This document shows, piece by piece, positions 21,654 to 32,547 of a stretch of DNA of 64,000 nucleotides. The stretch comes from Lactuca virosa (taxonomy: Eukaryota; Streptophyta; Magnoliopsida; Asterales; Asteraceae). A program made the position numbers and the translations under genes. The notes beneath the pieces were generated by a model. That model made no database searches, had not been told where the DNA came from, and saw nothing but the letters and a program-made list of their open reading frames with translations. Position 1 is the first letter of the stretch, and each line of letters opens with the position of its first letter. Location: positions 96,150,342 through 96,214,341 of the forward strand of contig CAKMRJ010003334.1 of NCBI GenBank assembly GCA_928212115.1. Direction: 5' to 3'.

Positions 21654-22195
21654 ATTATTGCTATTGATAATCATGGATAATACATTAGAATTTATAGAGT
21701 TTACAAGCTAATTGAAAGCTATTTACAGTAGGACAAAATCATATCCCTATAAATCCTTTAGAAGCATATCTAAATAAATAAGTAAAATAGAATAGGAAAT
21801 ATTTAAACTAGGAAAGATCCTTATAACATGTGCATCATTCTAGAATTGTAATCGACATTAACTATGAAATAATAATTTTTACACTATGTTGATACGCAAA
21901 TTGTAATTATTTAATTTGAACAATATGATAAAATAAACATATGTTAAAAAAATACATAATAACATCTACTCACAACTTACTCATGAATAACATTAAATAT
22001 AATTATTGATTTATTGTTATTTTTAACTCTTGTTATGATTAAGTGATTTAAAATTACTTATTTGACTATTTTTAAAAATTTCCACTCATTTTTAAAATAT
22101 CAATGTTTATAATGTAATGTAATCTATAATTTATCTTATTGTAAGATATTATTACCAATTAATCTTAGAACCACTTATTATTACCAAAAATTTAG
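21654..22195. other. AT-rich intergenic DNA
   Basis: No ORF, repeat or motif recognised in this ~540-bp stretch. Confidence 0.5.
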
Positions 22196-23924
22196 AGTAA
22201 ATTACATGAATGGTCCCTATGATTTAGGGTAATTTGCACGTTTAGTTCCTAACTTATTTTTTTAACTCGGAATGTCCATACTGTTTGTTTTTGCTGCACG
22301 TTTGGTCCTTGTCTGACCTAAAAAGACTATTATACCCTTATTAATTTTTTTTAATTAACTTTATTATTTATGTAATTCTTTTTTAGTTTATTATTATAAA
22401 TTTATGATTAATCTAGAAAATTTCACATTGCCCCTTTATCCATTCTACTCTTTCACCTTGATTTCTTTCTTGTTGGAGTAAAATGTCACCAGAGTGTAAA
22501 ATGACATCGGAGTAATCTACCACCGTCTATGCCACCGGAGCAAATAGCCGCCATCTTTGACACCGGAAAATAAAGACCACTTCGAATCCATTCAAACCAA
22601 AAATCAAATCTAAATCCAAAATCGGAAATCAAAATCTAAAATCAGAACTAGAATCAATTCATTCAAACCAGGCATTCAATCCAATCAACCATCATTCAAA
22701 CTAGAACACATTTAGTTTGAATGAATTTTGATCTGATTTGTGGGAAAAAAAATAGGCAAAGAAATCTGGATTTGACAAGTTCATCACCCGAAGCTCGAAA
22801 AGTAGAGACGGTTTCATTGTCGGTGAATAAAGATGTAGAGGTTAGGGAAGGGGTAGGAGGTCGATTCTGAAGATCAAAACCAAACGCCTTGGTGTGCTGT
22901 TGCAGAACGGATAAGATAGATAAAGATTTATTTGGGTCAACCGCATCTTCAAGGGTTGTAGATTAAGGTTAGGTGTGTCCATGTTTCCACCACCACTGAT
23001 AATCCATAGAAATTTGCTTAAAAGGAGAAGGGGGAATGAGGAAACCTGAAGGAGAACGAAGAACAGTCGCCAAATTTTTTTTTTTATTTTTTTTGCATTT
23101 GGATGTTTTCGTTAAGATGAAGTGTGATGAGAGGGGGTGAGTGGGTGAAGAAGAAGTAGGTGATCAACGATGTATGGTCGGTGACCCAGGTTACCAGTAA
23201 GGGGAGGGGTGAGATGGTTGAAGAAGAGAGGTGAAGAAGAAAGGGGGTACAGGAGATTCCCTAAGCATTAAAGCCAAGGTTCTAAATAACGTAAGGCGTG
23301 GCTTGGCGGCAATGTAAAAGTTAAGTCATGACAAGCCTTGGCGAGCCCTGGTGTTGTTCAAGGCGTGACTATATTATATACATTAAAAGATATAAATCAT
23401 ATAATTATTGAATTTTATCAAATATATGAAGTTTTTAGAAGTGTTATATTAATATCTAATAGAAAAAAGTTAACAAAAACTCAATTATTTTAGGCCCGAT
23501 AAAAAAACAAAACAAAAAAACAAAAAAACTCGCGCCTTGAAAAAAACTCGCGCCATAACGCGATAAGGCGCGCCTTGACACGTTATTTGGGCGCCACGCT
23601 TTACAAACCCGCCTTGGACGTTTTCGTAACGGCTACACCACGCCCCGCGCCATGGCGCGCTTTTTAGAACCATGATTAAAGCCCTAGCTAGTCGATGTGG
23701 TGGGCCTTTATTTGTGTCTTTAATAGTTAATTAAAAAAATACATAAATGTTAAAATAATAAAATTAATTAAAAAATAAATTAATAAGGGCATAATAGTCT
23801 TTTTAGGTCAGACAGTGACCAAGAATGCAACAAAAACAAACAGTAGGGACTTTCCGAGTTAAAATAATAAGTTAGAGACTAAACATTCAAATTACCCGAA
23901 ACCATGGAGACCATTCATGTGGCT
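22196..23924. mobile_element. Long terminal-inverted-repeat element (MULE/MITE-like), 1.7 kb
   Basis: The left end (ATGAATGGTCCCTATGATTT onward, about 180 bp) is matched in reverse complement at the right end. Shared phrases include TTAACTCGGAA, CTGTTTGTTTTTG and GTCTGACCTAAAAAGACTAT. Candidate 9-bp flanks are AAAATTTAG (22187-22195) and AAATTTTAG (23925-23933), one mismatch apart, the TSD size of Mutator-like elements. The interior has no transposase and holds a nested second element (23276-23674). The exact end points are uncertain by a few bases. Confidence 0.8.
23276..23674. mobile_element. Nested foldback MITE with 9-bp TSD
   Basis: Flanked by perfect ATTAAAGCC duplications (23267-23275 and 23675-23683). 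The ends pair as AAGGTTCTAAATAACG and, on the other strand, ATGGTTCTAAAAAGCG. The right arm is very GC-rich (GGCGCG, CGCGCC phrases) while the middle is AT-rich. It has no coding capacity. Confidence 0.85.
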
Positions 23925-24210
23925 AAATTTTAGGTATAAAGTTATTTTTATTTTTGTATTTATCTCATATTGATTAACCAAATTATGTATTATAAAATTT
24001 TCAAAGGCGGAGAATTTTTTATTTGAAAAGTCATGAGTTTCAAAGTAATTAGGTGCAAGAATTTTGCCTATATTATAGTACAGTATAGATAGATATAGAT
24101 ATATAAAATTTAATAGAGCAACCTCATTATTCCAGGAACCCATCATCTTCCTTTAGAGATCTTTTATCTCCGCATTATGGAGTGTTTTCTTTCCTCTTAT
24201 ACTTGATTTT

Positions 24211-25003
24211 TCTTCCTTATGAGATTAGAGTTCTGCGTTCCTATCTTATTATTTTTGTTCAAGATATCGGATCAGTAACTTCTTCATTGTTTTCTGTCCA
24301 CTAACACTAACGTTCTGTCGGTCTTCCATTTTGTATAGTACATGGAAATAACTAAGAAAATAACTTTATGAAAGTTCATTGAGAAATCAATCATTGATTT
24401 TTTTAGAAAGTGGTGTGACTGTCATATAGGGCAGCATGTCATTCTTGGGAGGTTTTCATCAAAAAGATACTCTTAAACTTTGCTACGAACCAATTAACAA
24501 GATGATATCCAAAACCAGAACAATAATCAAAATGCTTCCTGTTTTGATTAATGCTCAAAAAAAACTACACAAGAAAAGCCTAATGCTTACTAGAATTTCG
24601 AGAGCCTAAATCTCTCCCGAGGTGCAATGAACAGAAAGTTCACAAAAGATACCCTACACTCATTTCCTCTACCCTTTTATATATAAGCAACAGGCTGCAA
24701 CAACTAAAATAGCGTAAATACCCAATATACCCCTTCCACTAAAACTCTTCTTCCTTATGATATTAGATTGGGTTCCCTAGTTATTATTTTGTTTAAGATA
24801 TCAGATCAGGACGTTCATTGTTTTCTGTCCACCAGCACTAATATTCTACCCAGCCTAAGTGTGTACATGGAAAGAATTAAGAAAAGGACATATGAATTTT
24901 CATTGAGAAATCAGTCATTGGTTTTTGAAGAAAGTGGTGCGAGTTTCATATAGGGAAGGATGGGATTCTGGGGAGGTGTTCATCAAAAGGATTCTCTCAA
25001 ACT
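24211..25003 (+). repeat. Direct duplication of a ~260-bp segment (24211-24480 and 24749-25003)
   Basis: Both copies contain TTCCTTATGA, CAAGATATC/TAAGATATC, TTCATTGTTTTCTGTCCAC, GTACATGGAAA, TTCATTGAGAAATCA, GAAAGTGGTG and TCATATAGGG in the same order. They are clearly diverged, so this is an old duplication. The ~270 bp between the copies is not repeated. I do not recognise the sequence; it is not one of the LTR families in the window. Confidence 0.75.
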
Positions 25004-25980
25004 AATACACAAGAACAGATGATAAAAACAGCGACATAAATACAAACATGTCTAGCATTTTAGTATAATTAAGAACCCAGAAATAAGATATTTGTTTGTA
25101 CTTTGTAAGATGAACCTAAATTGTTAGTAGAAGATAACAAGTCAAGGACAAAACAAAAGATAAAGATGAGTAACATTGTTTTCACATTCTTTCTAAATAT
25201 AAATTCCGCGCATAGACTTAGATAATGAAGTGACGAAACTAATTTGAGCCACAGCTGATCTGATTCATGTGTTTGGGCCATAACCTACAGGTAATGAAGC
25301 TGCATTTTATAGAAACATAATTCGTTCAAAAGATTGAATTTGTTACGAAAATGTTAAACTCCAAGAACAACATTTGGTTGGGGATTTTAAACAGCATAAT
25401 ACTAAGAAATTTTTTACTATCACAATAAAGTAATCAAAATTCAAAATACATATATGGCCACTTAACTTCAAATAGAGCATTGGATTATAAGATCATCTTA
25501 TCAGCAAAAACAAGTTCAATTATTTCTGGAAAGATTCATGTGGCTATGCACTATCATAAACATTTCTTTCTTACGGTACCAAAAAGAAATATTATAGGCT
25601 TGTCCTAGGGCCACATAGGTCCCTTTTTGACGAAAGAGAAACAATGAATGTCATATAGGAGAACATAGCATTCTCAAGCAAAGTAATTTAACAAAACGAT
25701 TTAGTATGAACACATGCAAATGACAATAGCATGGAGATAAATCAGGTTGAGACACTTGAATAAGAAACCACATCAAAGTGTTTTTTATGGACCTAACATT
25801 TATGAAGCAAATAACAAGATACAGACAAAACACATGACAAACCTGACTACAAGACAGAAGTTTTCCACGGATTTCTACCAATCAAGTGTCTGCTGAAAGT
25901 GGATTCCACGCGTTGCCCTCCAAGGTGCTTGCTTTCCTAAAAATATTCAAAAATTAGTATTAAGCCAATAGGGCAATCCC
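25004..25980. other. Upstream region of the chitinase gene
   Basis: AT-rich, no convincing ORF. TTTTTGACGAAAG near 25623 includes a TTGAC core, the element bound by WRKY factors, which would suit a defence gene. A single short core is weak evidence. Confidence 0.4.
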
Positions 25981-25984
25981 TTCA

Positions 25985-25993
25985 CTATATAAA
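25985..25993 (+). promoter_or_regulatory. TATA box of the chitinase gene
   Basis: CTATATAAA lies 84-92 bp before the ATG. With a typical 25-35 bp spacing, transcription would start near 26020, giving a short 5' UTR of about 55 nt. The leader holds no upstream ATG between there and 26077 that I can see. Confidence 0.7.
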
Positions 25994-26076
25994 CCAGACT
26001 TCTCAAACACTCAAGAACATCATTACCTTCTTCTACAATTACCTAAACTTACAATCATTCATACCCAAGGCTTAAA

Positions 26077-26958
26077 ATGTCATACCAATTAGCATTACTC
26101 TCTTCAATGATGTTGTTGCTTGCAGTGGATATCAATGCTGGTGGCATTGCTATCTACTGGGGTCAAAACGGGGGTGAGGGCACGTTGGCTGAGACGTGCT
26201 CGACAGGGAATTATGATTTCGTCAACCTTGCGTTTCTTCCAACTTTCGGAAACGGTCAGGCCCCCACGATTAACCTTGCAGGTCACTGCGATCCATACAA
26301 CAATGGTTGCAACAATTTAAGCTCTGAAATCAAATCATGTCAATCTAAAGGAATCAAAGTGATGCTGACTATTGGAGGAGCAGCTGGGAGCTACTACCTC
26401 ACCTCTGCTGCAGATGCCAAACAAGTCGCCACTTACCTTTGGAATAACTTCTTAGGTGGGAAATCATCCACACGTCCTCTTGGTGAAGCTGTTTTAGATG
26501 GAATCGACTTTGATATTGAAGGAGGAACCACCCAACACTGGGATGACCTTGCCAGGTATCTTTCTGGATACAGCAGTCGAGGCAAAAAGGTGTACTTGAC
26601 AGCAGCTCCTCAGTGTCCTTTCCCAGATGCATATATTGGAACTGCCCTTAAAACAGGTCTTTTTGACTATGTTTGGGTTCAGTTCTATAACAACCCTCCT
26701 TGTCAGTACTCGGGAGGTATGACCAGTTTTGAAGATTCTTGGAAACAGTGGACTTCTGAGATCCCAGCAACCAAGATTTTATTGGGCCTGCCTGCATCAC
26801 CTACTGCTGCAGGAAGCGGATATATCTCTGTTGGTGACCTAACTTCCAAAGTGCTTCCAGCAATCAAAGGTTCTGCAAAATATGGAGGAGTTATGTTGTG
26901 GGATAAGTACCATGATGATCAAACTGGATACAGTTCTTCCATCAAAAGTCATGTGTAG
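26077..26958 (+). CDS. Acidic endochitinase, class III (GH18, hevamine type)
   Basis: Chitinase EC 3.2.1.14, secreted, hydrolysing chitin and often also peptidoglycan; class III enzymes are plant defence proteins. The 293-residue protein has a signal peptide (about 1-21, hydrophobic LLLLAV core). The mature start GGIAIYWGQNGGEGTL is almost that of hevamine. The catalytic motif DGIDFDIE is at 141-148 with Glu148 as proton donor and Asp146 beside it; Tyr204 completes the site. The six cysteines (41, 71, 78, 88, 180, 209) fall at the positions of the three hevamine disulfides. Length is normal, there is no intron, and the frame is undamaged. The ATG is the first after the TATA box. It stands alone among transposons, so regulation by the adjacent MITEs and LTRs is possible but unproven. 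Confidence 0.97.
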   Translation: MSYQLALLSSMMLLLAVDINAGGIAIYWGQNGGEGTLAETCSTGNYDFVNLAFLPTFGNGQAPTINLAGHCDPYNNGCNNLSSEIKSCQSKGIKVMLTIGGAAGSYYLTSAADAKQVATYLWNNFLGGKSSTRPLGEAVLDGIDFDIEGGTTQHWDDLARYLSGYSSRGKKVYLTAAPQCPFPDAYIGTALKTGLFDYVWVQFYNNPPCQYSGGMTSFEDSWKQWTSEIPATKILLGLPASPTAAGSGYISVGDLTSKVLPAIKGSAKYGGVMLWDKYHDDQTGYSSSIKSHV

Positions 26959-27019
26959 TACTCTGTAAAATCCATGGTTGTACAACTTCATCACTTGTAT
27001 AATTAATTACCCTTGTGAG

Positions 27020-27025
27020 AATAAA
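27020..27025 (+). terminator. Polyadenylation signal of the chitinase gene
   Basis: AATAAA lies 62 bp after the stop codon, within a T-rich context suitable for plant 3' end formation. Confidence 0.65.
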
Positions 27026-27735
27026 ATATTGCTTATATATTTTTCTAGTTCATCTTGCTCCCCTATTTTCCCTGCTATCACCCTTCCCTATTTAAAGAGG
27101 CACGTACCTAGGTGCACCACAGCTCCATATATACTTGTGTCAGGTCTGCGAATGAGCATCTTTGCGTCCATCCTGTCCGTTGGATTTTTGCATAAATGGA
27201 AATTTTTTGTTAACTGTTTATTATACTCATGGTAGTTTATTCGACAAGAGCCACAAACATGATTCAAGCTCAAACACTATAGTTTTCAATGTAAATTTTA
27301 TTAATATGCACTATTGGAATATGTCCAAATCTTCTGGGCAATAGTTCTGTCATCATATATATTTTATTTTTCATCTTGAAAAAACTAATAGCTTATTGAT
27401 CTAAATCAATATCATCAAGTGTTTGTAAGGATTTATAGCTTTCTAAAGAATGATTATTGCAATTTCCATGCTTAGTAATTGTTGTAATTTCCATAAGAAT
27501 GACATGGTATTTCTTGAACTCAAAACAAAAAATGTATCTCCTTTGTTTGGAATTGGATGCGAGTACGTTCTAGCAATTACTGAAATATATCTAACAATCT
27601 CTAGTTGCAGATCCAAACCCTAGGTTTCAGTAGCAAGTAGCAATGCATATCATATAATTCAACCTTTCAAACAAAAGTTTCTCAAATGAAAGAAGCCATT
27701 TAAAATACACTTCACTAAATTATCAAATATAGTAT
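27026..27735. other. 3' flank of the chitinase gene
   Basis: About 700 bp of AT-rich DNA. Short open frames exist on both strands (for example near 26978-27235) but have no recognisable domain or codon pattern. Confidence 0.45.
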
Positions 27736-27744
27736 TAACAATAT

Positions 27745-28714
27745 GGGTAAATAGCATAAAAAACACTCAGTTTACACCAAAATTCTAATTTGACACTGTG
27801 TTTTTTTTTCTCAAATTTGACACTGTGTTTTCCAATTTGTTACAATTCTGACCACTTGACCGGTCAACCAGGTTAAATGCTAACATGGCATGATGATGTG
27901 TCTATTTTGATGACGTGGCATGCTGACATGATATGCTGACGTGTCAAAATTGAATTTTTTTTCCACAAAAAACACTAAGTTTTCATTTTTTTCGATTTTG
28001 ACATTAAGTTTAATTTTTTTCTTTGAATTTTGATACTATGTTTTTTTGTTCCAAATCGAACATCATTTATCAAATTTTGTTCAATTTTGACCATTTTACA
28101 TTTGAAACCATATAAATATATTTTTTATTACATTTTAAACCGTATAATTATATTTTTTTGTTTAAAAACCACATTTTTATTTAAATATAAGGTGTTTCTT
28201 TTTTTGTTTATTTTTGTTTTTTTTATATTCAAAGCATAATGTATAAATATGCATTAGTTATATCATGAGAATCAAACTAACCATAAGTTTCTAATAAGAT
28301 GCAAAAATTTAACGGGTTGCAAACTTGACATCCGGGTTTTGATCGACTACACGCCTCCAAACCTTCAAACTCATTTTAAAGTTGCGTATTTAATATAAAA
28401 TATGGTTTTTATTAAAAAATTGGAAAATCGAAATTAAAAAAAATAAACTTAGTGTCAAAATCGAAAAAAAAGTGAAAACATAGTGTTTTGTGTGGAAAAA
28501 AATCAATTTTAACACGTCAGCATATCATGTCAGCATGTCACGTCATCAAAACCGACACGTCATCATGTCACGTCAGCATGTAACCTGATTGACCGGTCAA
28601 GTGGTCAGAGTTGTAACAAATTGAAAAACGCAGTGTCAAATTTGAGACAAAAAAAAAACACAGTGTCAAATTAGAATTTTGGTGTAAACTGAGTGTCGTT
28701 TATGCTATTTACCC
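27745..28714. mobile_element. 970-bp MITE with ~270-bp terminal inverted repeats
   Basis: Ends GGGTAAATAGCATAAA and its complement TTTATGCTATTTACCC. The arms match over about 270 bp (TTTACACCAAAATTCTAATT, GACCACTTGACCGGTCAA, GCTGACATGATATGCTGACG). The flanks are TAACAATAT (27736-27744) and TAACAATAC (28715-28723), a 9-bp TSD with one mismatch, pointing to a Mutator-like (MULE) element. The centre is AT-rich and has no transposase, so mobility would need an autonomous partner. Confidence 0.88.
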
Positions 28715-28723
28715 TAACAATAC

Positions 28724-29679
28724 TAATAAAAAAAACAGAATATTACTATTCAGTACCGATAACATCTAAATTGCATGAAAATTACCTCAAAATTTCTACT
28801 CGAGTGGGCCGCGGTTGCGGACGTTGAGTTCTTCGACAACGACTAAAGAAAGGTGCCAAAGTTGAGTGTGTATTCATCCACAGGACAAAGACGATAAATT
28901 GCATAAAGTTTAATTAGACCCCAAGGTTTGTATCCAAGTTCAAGATTACACCCAAACATAAAATTACAAACGATATCCACAAGGGCTCTTTGATATGTCT
29001 CTTATTAGCTATAGGTTCGGTCTGATCGGTCAGATTAACACCGTTTGCTAACACAATTAAAAGCCTCCTATATGGTCTTACATTCAAAATTGATATGTCT
29101 CTTATTAGGTTTGGTAAGAAGTTTGATTTAACTCAGTTGACCATTATAACTCAATCAGATTGAATCAATCAAACTACCAATGGATTTGTAGCCTAACAGT
29201 ATCGGATGTTTGTGGAAAGGTGGCCCTCAACCAAATGTTGAGGGTTCAAGTCTCTTTCTTTTTCCGTTCTAAATGAGTAGTTTATGAGTAGTGTAGATAA
29301 TGTGTTGTGTTTACCATTCTAAAAAAAATCAATCAACAACTATCAAACAACCTTAAGATTGAAATTGTAAAAGAGTATTTATTCCATAGAAGACCCTACA
29401 TTTTTTCATTTTTGCCGTTTTAGACCTAAAATATTTATATTTTTTCAAAGCAAATATAACTTTTACTTATTCATTGTTATTTCATTATTGGAGCTGGTAA
29501 ACAGGTAAATTGGGTTTATTCAATAAAATGCATATATATTTCATTTTTCCATTTAAAACTATTTTTTCTCAAAACAAACTAAACTTTAAACCTATTAATT
29601 GTTATTTCATTAATGGAGTCGGTTACCAATAGGTAACCTTATATCCCCTAATGAATGTGCGTCTGAAGCATCGACGGAT
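28724..29679. other. Intergenic DNA between the MITE and the Copia relic
   Basis: No gene recognised. It holds a tandem near-duplication with a 125-bp offset (29394-29640, phrase ATTGTTATTTCATTA at 29473 and 29598). It also holds a possible RNA polymerase III B-box GGGTTCAAGTCTC near 29247 in a tRNA/SINE-like context, too weak to call. Confidence 0.45.
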
Positions 29680-29891
29680 CACCTTTCGTACCAAAATCAT
29701 GGCTAAACTTGCACATGAAGGATCTTGGACTTCTTAGCTATCTTCTCGATGTCACTCTTTTCTGTTATACAAGTGGATTGTTTTATGTTAAAAGAAATAT
29801 GTTATAAAAGTAGAGGAATGTCATCTCAAAACATACTCTCACTCTCATCGATAAAAAGGAAAACTTAATACCAATGATGGGAAACCTTACT
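29680..29891 (+). pseudogene. Copia reverse transcriptase relic, left half
   Basis: Translation in shifting frames gives AKLAH, then MKDLGLLSYLLDV and YTSGLF, matching the C-terminal RT region of Copia elements. It is cut at 29891, immediately before the TGGAACATCCC end of element Y. The continuation lies at 55936-56149. Frameshifts show it was already dead or has decayed since. Confidence 0.75.
29887..29891 (+). repeat. Target-site duplication TTACT of element Y, left copy
   Basis: TTACT here and at 55936-55940 flank the two outermost LTRs, fixing the ends of a 26-kb nested element. Confidence 0.9.
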
Positions 29892-30179
29892 TGGAACATC
29901 CCAAAAATACAGTTTAAAAATTTCGTTTTAAATCATTAATAAAACCATATCTATCATTCAACATATAGAAATCATGAATCGTATATCCCAAGAATATCTT
30001 AATGTCTGTCAAATATATATCAGAGTATAAACATCCCAAGCTGAATAAATGGTGTGTGTACTGCAATCATCCCGAGCTCCTCTTTTGAAAACCGATGTAC
30101 CTGAAACCAAAACTGAAAACCGTAAGCACGAAGCTTAGTGAGTCTCCCCAATCTACCACGTACCATCCACACTCCGCTA

Positions 30180-30500
30180 CTATGAGATACGGGCCGCGCC
30201 CACCCTCACTAATCATGAAGATACATACAAGCTATAAACGAACAACAAATATCACTAGCATATACAAATATACCATATCAACTATCTGTGAGATACGGGC
30301 CTCGCCCACACTCAACTACTATGAGATACGGGCCCCGCCTACACTCGCATTCCTAACAACATATACAAGCATCACATAGACAATAAGTATAGCAATCCAA
30401 TAATCTGACTGATATCTATACTCAGATAATAATGAGATACGGGCCCCACCCACACTCAGCTACTAACATATCTCATATACGGGCCCGGCTTTGGTGCCTT
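30180..30500 (-). repeat. Minisatellite GAGATACGGGCCCCGCCCACACTC, short allele
   Basis: Copies start near 30183, 30290, 30323 and 30428, plus a degenerate copy near 30470, separated by unique spacer. The other LTR of the same element has about eleven copies. Confidence 0.8.
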
Positions 30501-31264
30501 AGACCCGTTCCTACTGGAAGAGGACTCACCTCACACTGCTGAAGTCCCGCTGACAGAACCATAGTTGCTCGATGACAGATTCCTGATCTATCAATATCAA
30601 AATAACACCCAATTAATAATTGGGTTCTATCACATATCCATAATTCCATGCTTGGGGTAAAAAACTATTTTACCCTTAACTTAGCTTGACTCAGTCCCAA
30701 GGCCCAATCCAAAGGCCCAAGGTCCAACTATGGCTCAAATCCCTGCATATGGCCCAATTTTCCAAATTGGGCCCAAACCTCTACATGGACTTACCTTAAG
30801 GCCCAATTGTTCAGTCCGGTCCAATATGTCTCATTCTAAGGGCCCAATATCATACAACCATCTAGGCCAAACTATGGCCCAACTATGGCCCAATTTTCCA
30901 AATTGGGCCCAAACCTTCCTATGGGCCTTACCCTAAAGCCCATTAAATTGTTCTAGTCCATTTGCTTGTTCTTGGATGGCCCAATACAAAGCCCAAGTGA
31001 AAATAGGGTTTCAAATAAAATGATGATTAGGGTTAAGTGTTTCTCACTTAACCCTTTAAGGACTTAATCCATTAAGTCCATCTCTCTACTAGATAAATCA
31101 TATGGTGTAGTTGGGCTTAATACACAATCCAATCCAGTGGCCCAAAAGTGGGCCCAATAAGTCTAAGGCCCAAATATCACAATTAGGGTTTTCTAAACTC
31201 TAATTAGGGTTTTCACCCAACCATCGCCCAATAGGCCCAAAATTAATCTTTAAGCCCATTAGGG

Positions 31265-31500
31265 TTTGCTTGTGGGGCACCACCCACTACCACCTCGGGT
31301 AGTGGTGGTCAGCGGCGGCTGCCACCACCTTACGGTGGTGGTTACTATTATTTTTATTATTCATTGCTAATTACAGTTACAAAGCTTTAATCTAAAATTA
31401 CACACACACTAACTAACACACACACACAGCCACCCTAGTGGTGGCCGGCGGTGGCTCATGGCGACAGCCACCACCTCACGGTGGTGGCGGTGGCCTTTCT
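31265..31500. repeat. Array of GCCACCACC / GGTGGTGGC hairpins
   Basis: Inverted repeats such as GCCACCACC-TTAC-GGTGGTGG (about 31320-31343) and AGCCACCACCTCAC-GGTGGTGG occur several times. The same design is found in LTR Y 5' (54700-54900) and, with different flanks, in LTR W (58555-58735). As RNA these would form very stable stems. Confidence 0.75.
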
Positions 31501-32532
31501 TACTTTTCCGGCTAGACTAACACACACTAACAAGATTAAATGCACCCACACACCCGCTATGAGGTCGCAAAGCAACTCCAGCCACCCATTGGTGGCCTAC
31601 GGCGATGGTAATGGCACCGAAAAACGGCAACAGCAGCGTTGACGGCGGCAACCACCATGGTTGGCCGCCATGGTGGCTCTTCACGGGTTTACACTAGCCA
31701 AACCAGCCCTCACAATCGAACAACAACCACAGCCCACCCCTATGCTTTCGACTCACGAGCACACCAAAACAGCCTCTTCGGGTTGGCGGATGACGACTGG
31801 AACGGTGGGAGAAGAACTAAGCGACGGCAGCGGCAGCAAGGCAAACGTCCGATAGCTACAACCGAAGAAGAATGGAGAAGAAAAACGAGTGGGTACAGCA
31901 ACGCAGAGAGTCACCGCGCCCAGCGCTATTCCGGTCGTTCAAAGCCTGCATAAGCCGTTCACAGCTTAAAAGTCTGGTCCCGGTGGTCCTTGTTGCTCGC
32001 AGCGTCGCCGGTAGTGGATGACAACCTGGTCGGATCGGAAGAGAACGAGGAGAATGGAGATGGCAGCTAGGGAGTCACAAGGTGGCGGCGGCTACTTCAC
32101 TCATGGCGGCTGGAACCTTTAGGTTTAGGGTTTGACATGGTGAGGGTGGCGGGTTATATCCCCGACCACTTTAAATCTTTTTGCCTAATTCCAACTCTGG
32201 TCCCTCCAGCTCCAATTTAATTCGAATTAGATCAATATTTTACCTTTTTAACCCACGCCATCTAAAATCTTTACAATTCAACTCTATATGTTAACATTTA
32301 GGCCCTAAGCCTCCAAAATCTCTTCAAATTAAGTCCCAATAGATTACCAAGTAGTCCTTTCCCTTATAATTATTTACAGAACGAATCCAAAACTTACACG
32401 TTTAGCCCTCGACTTCTAATATTGTAACAATTAACTCCTCGAGACCAACTCTTATTATAAAATTATTGATTTTATGGCTACTATCCATTCATCAACTTAT
32501 CTATTTATTCATTTAATAAACGGGGCGTTACC

Positions 32533-32547
32533 AACTCTCCCCCACTT
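32533..32547 (-). other. Polypurine tract of element Y
   Basis: On the minus strand it reads AAGTGGGGGAGAGTT, directly before the 3' LTR start. It marks the plus-strand priming site. Confidence 0.88.

Larger units (their letters stand above)
29892..32532 (-). repeat. 3' LTR of element Y
   Basis: 2.64 kb, minus-strand sense. Its start is CGGGGCGTTACC at 32532, where the final A of GTTACA has become C. It ends at TGGAACATCCC (29892). It contains 4-5 copies of the GAGATACGGGCCCCGCCCAC minisatellite (30180-30500), a splice-acceptor-like block (30087-30150) and GGTGGTGG hairpins (31265-31500). The short open frames at 31451-31953 lie in its GC-rich section and are also present in the other LTR; no function is recognised. 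Confidence 0.9.

Noticed and set aside
26104..26632. Additional frames within the chitinase gene
   Set aside because: Shadows; the GH18 frame explains the whole region.
31451..31953. Arg-rich open frames in LTR Y
   Set aside because: GC-rich LTR sequence; parallel frames occur in the other LTR (55187-55474) with shifts, so no coding constraint.
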